Below are positions 17,349-26,314 of a stretch of 64,000 nt of DNA, one piece after another. The DNA lies in NCBI RefSeq assembly GCF_937959485.1, contig NZ_CALGPY010000014.1, positions 62,001-126,000 of the forward strand, read 5' to 3'. Source of the stretch: an uncultured Campylobacter sp. Lineage in GTDB: Bacteria; Campylobacterota; Campylobacteria; Campylobacterales; Campylobacteraceae. A program made the translations under genes and the position numbers. Under the pieces are notes generated by a model. That model had not been told where the DNA came from and searched no databases. It saw only the letters and a list, made by a program, of their open reading frames with translations. The stretch's first letter is position 1. Every line of letters begins with the position of its first letter.

Positions 17349-18430
17349 ATATTTTGTATATTTCCGATTCATATTTAAGTCTTTCGGTCTTTAAAAGTCA
17401 AGTCCACACAATTTGTAATTATCACTCGAAAAAACATAATGTTACGCTTCTAGCTTTATGCAATATCCATGATATTAAACAAGAAAAACCGAAAGACGCC
17501 CTTTATGAGCTAATTAAACTTTACCGTTATCCAAAAATGTTTATTCCGATAATTAATCGGCTTAGGGCATTTTCTTCAAAAAATATTTTAAATAAAATTT
17601 TAAATAGCGCAGATCTTATACACTGCAGAGGGCACGTCAGTTCGGCCTTTGCTATTAATTTATTAAAGATGCTTAAAATAGATAAGCCTATTATTGCAGA
17701 TATCAGAGGCGTTATAGGCGAGGAGCTTTTAAATCGGGAAACGCTACTGTCTAAATTTTATTGTACTCGGACGAAAATTATAGAGAGGTATGTTTTTAAA
17801 TATTGTGATTACCTATTTTTTGTATCCCATAATATGCAAAAATACTATATGGACAAATACGGCTTTAAACAGCATAGTGCAGTATTTCCTACGATTGTAG
17901 ACGAGAAGTTATTCTACGTTTCTTCTGAAAAAAGAAATATTATAAGAAAGCAGCTTAAAATATCTGAGAGATTGTGCTATGTCTATGTCGGTGGGGTTGA
18001 TTATTGGCAAAATCTAGATAAAATTTTATTAAAATTTGATAAGATAAACAAAGAAAATAAAACAAAATTTTTCTTTATAGTCCTTACCAATAATAAACAG
18101 TGGGTATTTGATTTTTCCCATAAAAACAATATCGAACTAGATAATTTTTACATTGATAGTCTCCCTTACGATAAGGTGCCTCTATATCTTAATGCCGCTG
18201 ACTTTGGAGTCATTATAAGAAATGACGATCTTATAAATTTTGTCGCATCTCCAACGAAAATAAATGAATATTTGGCATGCGGACTTAAAATTATAAATGA
18301 TTTGGACCAAATAGGCGTAAATCAAAAATTTTTAAATGTAGAGTATAGAGACATTGAAAGCATAATTAGCGAGCAGGATTCCATTTATTCTGCGCTTTTA
18401 ATAGATAAAACTACTGAGATCAAAGAATGA
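17345..18430 (+). CDS. Glycosyltransferase (GT-B fold, GT4-like)
   Basis: A 361-residue protein with a typical GT-B organisation. The N-terminal domain has LIHCRGHVSSAFAINLLKML and IADIRGVIGEELL. The C-terminal donor domain has CYVYVGGVDYWQNLDKIL and DFGVIIRNDDLINFVASPTKINEYLACGLKII in consecutive parts, matching the EX7E region (SPTKINEYLACG). It overlaps the heparinase-like gene and the next glycosyltransferase by 4 bases each. The acceptor and donor are unknown. AT-rich codon use suggests recent acquisition. Confidence 0.82.
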   Translation: MNILYISDSYLSLSVFKSQVHTICNYHSKKHNVTLLALCNIHDIKQEKPKDALYELIKLYRYPKMFIPIINRLRAFSSKNILNKILNSADLIHCRGHVSSAFAINLLKMLKIDKPIIADIRGVIGEELLNRETLLSKFYCTRTKIIERYVFKYCDYLFFVSHNMQKYYMDKYGFKQHSAVFPTIVDEKLFYVSSEKRNIIRKQLKISERLCYVYVGGVDYWQNLDKILLKFDKINKENKTKFFFIVLTNNKQWVFDFSHKNNIELDNFYIDSLPYDKVPLYLNAADFGVIIRNDDLINFVASPTKINEYLACGLKIINDLDQIGVNQKFLNVEYRDIESIISEQDSIYSALLIDKTTEIKE

Positions 18431-19530
18431 AAATTTTATTTATCACGCTTAGAGCTGATCACGGCGGCGGCCCAAAACACGTCGATCTACTTATAAATAA
18501 TTTATCTAGCGAGATAGAGATATATCTTGCTTGTCCGCAAGATAGGCCCTATTATGATCTGTGGAGCAAGTCAAAAAAGATTAAAGATATATTTACCCTG
18601 CCGCATAGAAAATTTAGTGCGAAAAAGCTCCTTGGACTGAATAAATTCATAAAAGATAACGATATAAAAATAATTCATTCCCACGGTAAGGGTGCTGGTA
18701 TCTATTCGCGGATGCTTAAAATTTTAAATCCAGGGCTAAAAATAGTCCATACTTTACACGGCGTTCATATCGGAGAATACGGCTTTTTAAAAAAGAGCGC
18801 GTATATTTTTTTGGAGCGATTTTTAACGCTATTTACCGATAAATTTATAAATGTGTCAAATAGCGAAAATAGCGTTTGTTTAAAGCTTAAATTGTTTAAA
18901 AAAAGCAAGAGTGAGATCGTATATAACGGCATAAAAGCTCTTTTGAAAGACGATAACGCCAAGATAAAATTTGATCTGTCAGGAAAAAGGGTAGTTACGA
19001 CCATTTCGAGATTTGACTACGCAAAAAATATGAGTTTGGCGTACGAGATAGCCAAAAAATTTAAAGACAAATCAAGTATCGTTTTTTTATGGCTCGGAGA
19101 CGGCGACGATAGGGCAAAATTTGAATCTATGGCGCAAAAAGACGGCGTAAATATAATCTTTACGGGCTTTACCGACGAAGTGCCCGCGTATCTATCCGCT
19201 ACGGACATCTACCTGTCTACATCCAGGTGGGAGGGGCTGCCTTATGCGCTCATAGAGGCGCAGTCGCTCAGTATCCCTATAGTGGCGACAAACGTTGTGG
19301 GAAATAACGAGGTTGTAGAAAACGGCAAAAGCGGATTTTTGTTTGAGGACGCACAGCAGGCGTGTCGGGATATAGAAATTTTATTAAACGATGAGAAAAT
19401 ATACGGTAAAATGCGAGGCGAAGCATTGCTAAATTTTAAAGATAAATTTAATATCGGCGCTATGATTCGTAAAGTGGAAAAAATTTACGAGCAGATATTT
19501 GAAAATAGATCAACTAGGGAGCCGCAATGA
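18427..19530 (+). CDS. Glycosyltransferase family 4
   Basis: A 367-residue GT4 enzyme. The N-terminal glycine loop is LRADHGGGPKHVDLL. The phosphate-binding region reads VVTTISRFDYAKN near residue 182, and the EX7E motif reads EGLPYALIEAQSLSIPIVATNV near residue 268. GSX and FLFEDA segments complete the donor site. It would add a hexose or deoxyhexose during repeat-unit assembly at the cytoplasmic face. It is coupled to both neighbours by 4-base overlaps. The sugar is not predictable from sequence. Confidence 0.88.
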   Translation: MKILFITLRADHGGGPKHVDLLINNLSSEIEIYLACPQDRPYYDLWSKSKKIKDIFTLPHRKFSAKKLLGLNKFIKDNDIKIIHSHGKGAGIYSRMLKILNPGLKIVHTLHGVHIGEYGFLKKSAYIFLERFLTLFTDKFINVSNSENSVCLKLKLFKKSKSEIVYNGIKALLKDDNAKIKFDLSGKRVVTTISRFDYAKNMSLAYEIAKKFKDKSSIVFLWLGDGDDRAKFESMAQKDGVNIIFTGFTDEVPAYLSATDIYLSTSRWEGLPYALIEAQSLSIPIVATNVVGNNEVVENGKSGFLFEDAQQACRDIEILLNDEKIYGKMRGEALLNFKDKFNIGAMIRKVEKIYEQIFENRSTREPQ

Positions 19531-20651
19531 AAAAAGCCCTTATCCACGACTGGTTTAGTACCTATGCGGGCGCGGAGAAATGCGTCGAGAGTTTTACTAA
19601 TATCTGGGATGATTTTGAAATTTACAGCCTCATCGACTTTTTAAAGGGTGCCGACCGAGATAAAATTTTAAAAGGCAAGCACGCTCACACGAGCTTTATC
19701 CAGAAGCTGCCCTTTGCAAAGGACAAATACCGCAACTACCTGCCGCTATTTCCGCTTGCGATTGAGCAGTTTGATCTAAGTGGCTACGACGTCGTGCTGT
19801 CTAGCTCGCACGCCGTCGCAAAGGGTGTGCTGACGCACTCAAATCAGCTTCACATTGCCTATGTACACACGCCGATCCGCTACGCGTGGGATCTCTATCA
19901 TCAGTACTTGCGCGAAAGCGGGCTAGATCGCGGTTTAAAGGGCATGCTGGCGAAGTATTTTTTACATAAAATTAGGCTTTGGGATGCGAGCACCGCAAAC
20001 CGCGTGGATCACTACATCGCAAACAGCCGCTACATCGCGCGCCGTATAAAAAAAACCTACGGCAAGCCTAGCGACGTCATCTATCCGCCCGTGGACGTGG
20101 ATAAATTTAAGCTGCGCGAAGCTAAAGAGGAGTTTTACCTCACCGCCTCGCGCATGGTGCCGTATAAAAAGATCGATCTTATCGTAGAGGCATTTTCGCA
20201 GACTGATAAAAAGCTGCTCGTTATCGGCGATGGTCCCGATATGGCAAAAATAAAATCAAAAGCGGGCAAAAATGTCGAACTTTTGGGCTTCGCAGATGAT
20301 GAAACGATGGCGGATCTTATGGGGCGGGCTAAGGCATTTGTTTTTGCCGCAGAGGAGGACTTCGGCATTACGCCGGTGGAGGCGCAGGCATGCGGTACGC
20401 CGGTGATCTGCTTTGGGCGCGGCGGCGCTCGCGAGACGGTGCGCGATGGCGAGAGCGGGCTGTATTTTATGGAGCAAAACGCAAAGGAGCTGCTCGCCGC
20501 CGTAGCTAAATTTGAGCAAAATTATGATAAATTTGAGCCTACAAAAATCAGAGAAAATTCTTTAAAATTTTCGCGCGCGCGCTTTGAAGCCGAGATCAAA
20601 AGCTACGTCGAGAAAAAATATGAGGAATTTAAGGACGGCCTAAATGACTAA
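19527..20651 (+). CDS. Glycosyltransferase family 4, mannosyltransferase-like
   Basis: A 374-residue GT4 enzyme beginning LIHDWFSTYAGAEKCVESF, a start shared by WbaZ-type mannosyltransferases. The acceptor domain has VHTPIRYAWDLYHQYL. The donor domain has SRMVPYKKIDLIVEAF and EEDFGITPVEAQACGTPVI, the EX7E motif. It lies directly before manC (8-base overlap), so GDP-mannose or a GDP-mannose-derived sugar is the likely donor; that is inference from context. GC content is back to the level of the housekeeping genes. Confidence 0.87.
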   Translation: MKKALIHDWFSTYAGAEKCVESFTNIWDDFEIYSLIDFLKGADRDKILKGKHAHTSFIQKLPFAKDKYRNYLPLFPLAIEQFDLSGYDVVLSSSHAVAKGVLTHSNQLHIAYVHTPIRYAWDLYHQYLRESGLDRGLKGMLAKYFLHKIRLWDASTANRVDHYIANSRYIARRIKKTYGKPSDVIYPPVDVDKFKLREAKEEFYLTASRMVPYKKIDLIVEAFSQTDKKLLVIGDGPDMAKIKSKAGKNVELLGFADDETMADLMGRAKAFVFAAEEDFGITPVEAQACGTPVICFGRGGARETVRDGESGLYFMEQNAKELLAAVAKFEQNYDKFEPTKIRENSLKFSRARFEAEIKSYVEKKYEEFKDGLND

Positions 20652-22008
20652 TATAATCCTAAGCGGCGGCAGCGGCACGAGGTTGTGGCCCATCAGTCGC
20701 ACGCTTATGCCAAAGCAGTTCGTGCGCCTCTTTGACGATCGCTCGCTTTTTATGATGAGCTACGAGCGAAACTCCCCGCTATGTGAGCGCACGCTCGTCG
20801 TCTCGAACGAGCAGCAGTATTTTTTGGCGCTCGATCAGCTTGAGGCCCTAGGCGCGCGCGGCGTAAAATTTCTTCTCGAGCCCGTCGGTAGAAACACAGC
20901 TCCTGCGATCGCGCTTGCGTGTTTGAGCTTAAAGGTCGAGGAGATCGTTTTTGTAACGCCGAGCGATCATCTAATTAGAGATGAGGCGGCGTATAAAAAC
21001 AGCGTCTTGCGCGCACGCGAGCTTGCAAAGCAGGGATTTTTGGTGACGTTTGGTATCAAGCCAGCGGATGCAAATACGGGCTACGGCTATATCGAAGCTA
21101 GCGGCGAGGACGTGTTGAAATTTCACGAAAAGCCTGAGCTTGCGGCAGCGCAAAGCTACATAGCGGCGGGGAATTTTTACTGGAACAGCGGCATGTTTAT
21201 GTTTAAAGCTGGCGTATTTTTAAACGAGCTAAAAGCGCGTAGCCCCGAAATTTACGAAGCCTGCGTTCGTGCACACGAAAATTCTAACGCGGAAAATCCG
21301 ATTAGAATTAAACTAGGCGATATGCAAGAGATCCCCGCAGATAGCATCGACTACGCGGTTATGGAGCGCACGAGCCTTGCTAAGGTCGTGCCCGCAGACA
21401 TCGGCTGGAGCGATCTGGGAAGCTTCGATAGCTTGGACGCCGAGCTGCCTAAAGACGCGAACGGCAACACTGCAAGCGAGCAAAATATTACTCTAAATTC
21501 TAAAAACAATCTCATCATCGGCTCAGGCCGCACGATAGCCGCCGTAGACGTCGAGGATCTCGCTATCGTCGATACTAAAGACGCTCTGCTCGTATGCAAA
21601 AAAGGCTCTACCCAAAAGGTAAAGCAGGTGGTGGAGCGGCTCGGAGATAGCGATCTAGCGCGCGTGCATGTAACGACGCACCGCCCGTGGGGCAGCTACA
21701 CGGTGCTCGAAGATGAGCGCGGCTACAAGATCAAGCGCATCGTCGTTAAGCCCGGCAAGCGGCTATCGCTGCAAAAGCACTACCATCGCAACGAGCACTG
21801 GATCGTCGTTAGCGGCACTGCGACCGTGACTGTGGGCGAGCGAAATTTCTTGCTGCGCGAGAATGAATCGACGTTCATTAGGATGGGCGAGGTTCATCGT
21901 CTCGCAAACGAGGGCAAGATCCCCGTCGTGCTAATCGAAGCTCAAGTTGGCAGCTATACCGGCGAGGACGATATCGTGCGCCTGCAAGATGATTTTAATA
22001 GGAGCTAG
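20644..22008 (+). CDS. manC: Mannose-1-phosphate guanylyltransferase / mannose-6-phosphate isomerase
   Basis: A 454-residue bifunctional type II enzyme. The nucleotidyltransferase domain starts LSGGSGTRLWPISRTLMPKQF and has VEPVGRNTAP-like LLEPVGRNTAPAIALA and the FHEKPE substrate loop. The C-terminal cupin isomerase domain shows HRPWGSYTVLEDE and LQKHYHRNEHWIVVSG, including the zinc-binding His residues. It makes GDP-mannose from fructose-6-phosphate via mannose-6-phosphate and mannose-1-phosphate, with a separate phosphomannomutase needed. No mutase is in the window. It ends 1 base before the initiating transferase. Confidence 0.95.
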   Translation: MTNIILSGGSGTRLWPISRTLMPKQFVRLFDDRSLFMMSYERNSPLCERTLVVSNEQQYFLALDQLEALGARGVKFLLEPVGRNTAPAIALACLSLKVEEIVFVTPSDHLIRDEAAYKNSVLRARELAKQGFLVTFGIKPADANTGYGYIEASGEDVLKFHEKPELAAAQSYIAAGNFYWNSGMFMFKAGVFLNELKARSPEIYEACVRAHENSNAENPIRIKLGDMQEIPADSIDYAVMERTSLAKVVPADIGWSDLGSFDSLDAELPKDANGNTASEQNITLNSKNNLIIGSGRTIAAVDVEDLAIVDTKDALLVCKKGSTQKVKQVVERLGDSDLARVHVTTHRPWGSYTVLEDERGYKIKRIVVKPGKRLSLQKHYHRNEHWIVVSGTATVTVGERNFLLRENESTFIRMGEVHRLANEGKIPVVLIEAQVGSYTGEDDIVRLQDDFNRS

Positions 22009-22009
22009 G

Positions 22010-23320
22010 ATGAAAAAGCAACTCTGTGTTTTGATAATCTTGGCAGTTGATATTTTCGGCATCTGGCTTTGCTTCGGGCTTGCCGTGGTGCTTAAAAATC
22101 TGCTCTATGGCGATAGCGTGCTGCTGGATATCGGCAGGTATCAGGGCTTCGCGCCGTCCTACGTCATAATGATATTTCTATTTTTCTATCAGGGGATCTA
22201 TTCGAGGCGATATGATTTTTGGCACGAGAGTAGAATTTTAGTAAAAAGCTGCTTCTTGGGGCTTTTGCTAAGCCTAGCGCTACTTGCTTTAATCAAAGTC
22301 AATTACGAATTTTCGCGCGCCAGCTTTATTTTGAGCTTTGCCTTTATGGCGGTGGTTTTGCCGCTTTTTAAGCTCGTAACGAAAAAGAAGCTTTTTAAAT
22401 TTGGATTATGGCGAAAGAGGGCGAAAATTTTAGGCGAGGGCGAGGAGTTTGAGAGCGCCGTCTTAGAAAGCGCGTATTTAGGATATGTTAGAGCTCTTGG
22501 CGGCGATTACGACGTGTTGTTTATAGGAGGAAGCAGGCTTGATGCGAAAGCCTTGAATGAGCTTATCGAGCATAATATCAGAAAAAACAAAGAAATTTTA
22601 TTCACCCCCGTGTTACGCTCATATGATTTCACGCAGACGGATATTTACAGCGTTTTTGCTTCGCGCACCAGCCTCTTTGCGATACGAAATTCTTTGAAAA
22701 GCCCTTTAAATTTAGCTCTTAAACGCGGGCTTGATTTAGCGCTAATTTTCTTAGCACTTCCTTTGCTGGTGCCGATTTTTGGCATAATCGCGCTAATGAT
22801 GAAGCTAAAAGAGCCCGCGGGGCGCATATTTTTTTCGCATCAAAGGATGGGATTTGGCGGCAAGCCGTTTGGGTGTCTGAAATTTCGCTCGATGAAAGAA
22901 AACGGCGATGAAATTTTATCTCAGTACCTAAAGCAAAATCCGCAAGAGGTGGAGTATTTTGAAAAATATCACAAATACGAGCACGATCCGCGCATCACGA
23001 AGCTGGGCGATTTTTTGCGCAAAAGTTCGTTAGATGAGCTTCCGCAGCTGATCAACGTCCTAAAGGGCGAAATGAGCATCGTAGGCCCTCGCCCGTGCGC
23101 GCAATACGAGCGCAAAGATATGGGCGAATACGCTGATCTCATACTCGCCGTCAAGCCCGGTATCACGGGGCTTTGGCAGGTGAGCGGGCGCAGCGATGTG
23201 GATTTTGCGACCAGGGCGGGCATGGATACGTGGTATATGAAAAACTGGTCGATCTGGAACGACATCGTCATTATTTTAAAAACCTTCAAAGTCGTTTTAG
23301 CACGTGAAGGGGCAAGCTGA
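22010..23320 (+). CDS. Polyprenyl-phosphate sugar-1-phosphate transferase (WbaP/WcaJ family)
   Basis: A 436-residue membrane protein that starts repeat-unit assembly by moving a hexose-1-phosphate onto undecaprenyl phosphate. Four N-terminal membrane segments lie in residues 1-125, with a CoA-binding-like domain between. The catalytic domain starts at KRGLDLALIFLALPLL, then FFSHQRMGFGGKPFGCLKFRSM, then KSSLDELPQLINVLKGEMS and VGPRPC. ATG 22010 is used because it follows AGGAGCTAGG and gives a normal start; the open frame extends upstream into manC. It is the last gene of the polysaccharide run, and the sequence beyond is unrelated. Confidence 0.93.
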   Translation: MKKQLCVLIILAVDIFGIWLCFGLAVVLKNLLYGDSVLLDIGRYQGFAPSYVIMIFLFFYQGIYSRRYDFWHESRILVKSCFLGLLLSLALLALIKVNYEFSRASFILSFAFMAVVLPLFKLVTKKKLFKFGLWRKRAKILGEGEEFESAVLESAYLGYVRALGGDYDVLFIGGSRLDAKALNELIEHNIRKNKEILFTPVLRSYDFTQTDIYSVFASRTSLFAIRNSLKSPLNLALKRGLDLALIFLALPLLVPIFGIIALMMKLKEPAGRIFFSHQRMGFGGKPFGCLKFRSMKENGDEILSQYLKQNPQEVEYFEKYHKYEHDPRITKLGDFLRKSSLDELPQLINVLKGEMSIVGPRPCAQYERKDMGEYADLILAVKPGITGLWQVSGRSDVDFATRAGMDTWYMKNWSIWNDIVIILKTFKVVLAREGAS

Positions 23321-23741
23321 TCGGTTATCGAATCCTTAAGGCAGGTTCTTTCTTTTGAGATAAATTTTAAATTTAATACGGCGCTTCGATCGAGATATTG
23401 GAATCGCCCGGGTTTCAATTTCGCCACGATTAAAATACATATACACAAACAATGCGAGCGCGCGGCAATAGCTAGGAATTTGCGGCGCAAAATTTGAAAT
23501 TTTGAAATTTCATCGCATGCTTGCGTAAAATAAGACTATGCAAAAATGGTATGCTTTAATGCAGACGACCAAGATTGTGTAGTATCGCGGGAAAATTATT
23601 AGCACAAATCGTATTGCTTAAGCACATAAAAAAGGGCGCTACCCGATAAAATTTACTGCCGCTTTCCGCTTCTGCACGAATACTACGACGTAAAATTTTT
23701 ACAAGACAGATAAAATTTTGATCTGTTTGAGGGATAGGGGG
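23321..23741. other. Non-coding spacer between the polysaccharide locus and the RTX remnants
   Basis: About 420 bases with no convincing gene on either strand. It holds several AAATTT-type words and a nested pair of AAATTT palindromes near 23483-23512. The frame of the following RTX remnant stays open back through about 23700 but shows no recognisable domain there, so more of the decayed gene may extend into this spacer. Confidence 0.5.
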
Positions 23742-24203
23742 ATGGTGTCCGGTAAAATAGACAATGGAAATGAACTATTCGGAAATCATACTATTTAAAA
23801 TACCTCTTACGGATACACAGATAAAAAAGCGACCAACGGCTATGGAGCCCTAAAATCCTATGATCTAAATGGCGATAACGTAATAGATGAAAAGAACGAG
23901 ATATTTAATAAGCTTAGAATTTGGAAGGATAAGAATTCTAACGGCATTACCGACGAAGGAGAATTAAGCTCACTTGCGAATAATAATATCAAAAGCATTG
24001 ATCTAAACTATAAAGAGATATCGATAGACGAGAATTCTAACACCGTAAAGTAAGGCTCTAAGGCTTCTCTTATCGATGAGCTGATCTACGAATGGGCTGG
24101 AGTAAGTGAAGCGGCTAAAGACTCACGGGGAATTTATAGCTACTTAAGTAAGGTGGATATAGAATTCGTAAAAACAACCAAATCAAGGCGAGAAAAGGAC
24201 TGA
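23742..24203 (+). pseudogene. RTX-type calcium-binding protein remnant, C-terminal-side region
   Basis: One frame, 154 codons, interrupted by in-frame TAA at 23796-23798 and 24051-24053. The translation reads KIDNGNELFGNHT, then NGYGALKSYDLNGDNVIDE, then IWKDKNSNGITDEGELSSL and NNIKSIDLNYKEI. This is the conserved NGNELFG-plus-EF-hand-like block found after the repeats in large haemolysin-type calcium-binding proteins. No export or acylation genes are nearby. The two stops lie in otherwise well-preserved sequence, so decay seems recent. It is a leftover of a larger gene whose 5' part is missing. Confidence 0.8.
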
Positions 24204-24230
24204 GATTTTTATAACATTCACTGTCGACAG

Positions 24231-24265
24231 ATTGCTTCGCTTGCAAAGTTTACCCGCAATGACGA
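24231..24265. repeat. Candidate GCAATGACG-type dispersed intergenic repeat
   Basis: This stretch contains ATTGCTTCGCTTGCAAAG followed by CCCGCAATGACGAG. On the other strand it reads like the CGTCATTGCG...GCGAAGCAAT elements scattered between genes in many bacterial genomes. Only one copy is seen here, so membership is a guess from memory of the motif. Confidence 0.4.
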
Positions 24266-24293
24266 GAAAAGCAAAAAAATGGAAGGATAAAAT

Positions 24294-25067
24294 TTGGAAA
24301 ATTTTGAAAACTGGAATAAAAATGTTAAAAAACGGGATTTAAACTCAAACAAAAACGCAAATTTAAGCGATTTCAATCAAAGAGACTACGACAAAGAGCC
24401 GATAGTAATTAAAAATCCTTATGAATTTTTTCTTTCAAATTTATTCTTTTTTTCTCATTGCGGAACGGTGCTTGTTTTATTGGTTTATGCTGATTATATG
24501 GGGATTACAAATGTTAGCAATATTTTTCTATGGGCTTTTTTTGGAATTGGCGTTTTGCATATCGTCGCTACATTTTATTATTACATTATTAAAAACAAAT
24601 GCGAAACAAAATTCACAAATAAAACGATAGAATTTATCATAAATGGCGAAACAAAAAGGGTTAAGAATTTGGTTGATTTAGAACCTGTAGTAAGGACATT
24701 TAGATTGCTTACGCCATCATCGCTAATTGGAATTATTGTTTTTAATCTACTTATATTTTTTATGGTTGCATTAGTAAAAATGGTTCATTATCTTATCGCC
24801 TATTATGTCATTTATTTACTTTTAAATTGTTTGTTTAAACTTATTTTTCATTTGATTTTAGGCGGAAATTTGAAAGATTTTACATTATTTCCTGCTTTTA
24901 TATTTGATTATGGAGAACTCATATGCAAAGGAAGGTCTAGTTTAGATATTCTTAAAGATAAATTTCATATGGTTTATATAATTCATAAGCAAGATTATTT
25001 AGATTTACAAAAATATTTTTCTGATAAGAAACATATAAATTTAAATTTGGTTGAAAAGAAATTTTAA
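24294..25067 (+). CDS. Unrecognised membrane protein next to RTX remnants
   Basis: A 257-residue protein I do not recognise. It has a polar N-terminus rich in Asn and Lys (residues 1-45). Two membrane segments lie near residues 52-100 (GTVLVLLVYADYMGI; FFGIGVLHIVATFYYYII), and a long hydrophobic stretch near 145-192 is probably two more. TTG 24294 is the likely start: a GGAAGG ribosome site lies 7 bases upstream and no in-frame ATG occurs near. It lies between two RTX fragments and ends 18 bases before the second one. An immunity or accessory role for that protein is possible but not shown by sequence. The AT-rich composition resembles the neighbouring remnant. Confidence 0.7.
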   Translation: MENFENWNKNVKKRDLNSNKNANLSDFNQRDYDKEPIVIKNPYEFFLSNLFFFSHCGTVLVLLVYADYMGITNVSNIFLWAFFGIGVLHIVATFYYYIIKNKCETKFTNKTIEFIINGETKRVKNLVDLEPVVRTFRLLTPSSLIGIIVFNLLIFFMVALVKMVHYLIAYYVIYLLLNCLFKLIFHLILGGNLKDFTLFPAFIFDYGELICKGRSSLDILKDKFHMVYIIHKQDYLDLQKYFSDKKHINLNLVEKKF

Positions 25068-25085
25068 CCTAAAAAGGAGAAAAAC

Positions 25086-25814
25086 ATAAGTAGAGAATTA
25101 GTTGCTAAACAAGAATTAGACAAAGCAGAAGTAAGACTTAGAAAAAATATTGATTTGGTTAGACAATTAACTGAATTATTGAAAGATGCACTTTCTGGTG
25201 CCGATATGTCATTTACTGGATTAGAAAAATATGTTGAGATAAATGGCAAAAAATATACAAAAGCACAATTAGATGAATTGGGTAAAAAACCAGGATATGC
25301 AGGAATTGGTAAAGCTTTGGCTGGTATAGTCGATGATATAGCTGACGGTCAAAGCTTCGGTCATACTGTCGTGGGCGCAGCTGTGGATTTCGGGCTTATT
25401 GCAATTACTAAATTTATCCCTGTTGTCGGTTGGATAACATTATGGTATGACATAGGAAATTTATTAGATAAGTTGGACGGAAAAGATAGTGGCATATTTG
25501 ATTTACGTAAACAGGTACAAAATTTATGGGACAAAATAACGGGCGACGGACTATCAGATATTGATATGAACGCTTTGCAAAAAGGTATTCTAAAAGTAAC
25601 AATGCCCGATAAAACAGTCTATGCAAGACCTTTATCGTCGTCATTTTTCCCTTATGGCGTAACTCCAAGCGGACTTTTAACAGGCGACTACAAAGACGAT
25701 GTTTTATTCGGCGGATATGGCGATGATACGCTAATGGGTAAAGGCGGCGGCGATTTACTAATAGGTGGATATGAAAATGGTAGGACAAATTATAAAAGTT
25801 TCCAAAGAGTTTAA
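25086..25814 (+). pseudogene. Short RTX-type protein with ATA at the expected start
   Basis: A 243-codon frame opens after a strong AAGGAG ribosome site (25074-25079) with 6-base spacing, but the codon there is ATA 25086-25088, followed by AGTAGAGAA. An ATG-to-ATA change is the simplest reading. The next usable start would be TTG 25155. The protein has helical N-terminal sequence, a glycine-rich hydrophobic core (IAITKFIPVVGWITLWYDI), then DDVLFGGYGDDTLMGKGGGD, which are RTX nonapeptide repeats. It stops after only a few repeats, at GRTNYKSFQRV. The large C-terminal part seen in full-length relatives is missing. Probably non-functional or poorly expressed; an intact short form cannot be excluded. 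Confidence 0.7.
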
Positions 25815-25826
25815 CAAGCTTAAGAG

Positions 25827-25854
25827 CTACTATATATTTTTTAATATATAGTAG
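25827..25854 (+). terminator. Perfect 12-bp hairpin after the RTX remnant
   Basis: Left arm CTACTATATATT (25827-25838) pairs perfectly with AATATATAGTAG (25843-25854) around a TTTT loop, and TTTCTCTT follows. It lies 13 bases after the RTX stop. The stem is AT-rich, so termination strength is uncertain. Confidence 0.6.
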
Positions 25855-25984
25855 TTTCTCTTAAACCGCCTGTATAATCTAGCGTTTTTAGCATTTGAAA
25901 TTTTTTTGAAAAAATTTGAAAAAGCTGTAGTGTAGGGCTTTCAAAAAAATCAAAAAACTAAAAATAGAGGTAAAATTTGATAGA

Positions 25985-26060
25985 TGGTGTCCCGTGTAGG
26001 ATTCGAACCTACGGCCGCCTGATTAAGAGTCAGATGCTCTACCAACTGAGCTAACGAGAC
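25985..26060 (-). tRNA. tRNA-Lys (anticodon CTT)
   Basis: Read on the minus strand, the sequence starts GTCTCGT and ends ACGGGAC followed by A and an encoded CCA. It folds into the full cloverleaf: 7-bp acceptor stem with one G-T pair, D arm GCTC...GAGC, anticodon stem TCTGA/TCAGG with loop CTCTTAA, and T arm GTAGG-TTCGAAT-CCTAC. The loop gives anticodon CTT, reading AAG lysine codons. No other tRNA is visible in the window. Confidence 0.97.
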
Positions 26061-26283
26061 AAGAACTATAATTGTAGTGATAAAAATATAAAAAACTGAT
26101 TAAATTTTATAAAAATTTCGTTAAATTTCATAAAATTTTATTCGGTCTTTATATACCTAATAACTCATAAAAATTAAATAAATACTTTAGTAAAGAACCA
26201 ATAAATCTTTTTAAAATAACCTATGCACTTCGATTTCACATCTAGGCGCTCTTGCGCAAACTCAACGCAAAGTCCAAAACAAG

Positions 26284-26303
26284 AAGCCCCATAAGCGGGG
26301 CTT
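26284..26303 (-). terminator. Terminator of the SYLF-domain gene
   Basis: AAGCCCC at 26284-26290 pairs with GGGGCTT at 26297-26303. On the minus strand it is followed by CTTGTTTTG, giving a U-rich tail. It lies 11 bases past the stop of the minus-strand gene. Confidence 0.75.
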
Positions 26304-26314
26304 AACTCGATAAT

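Noticed and set aside
23742..25814. A single RTX gene disrupted by insertion of the membrane protein
   Set aside because: The C-terminal-type block comes first and the N-terminal-type block second, which does not match one interrupted gene.
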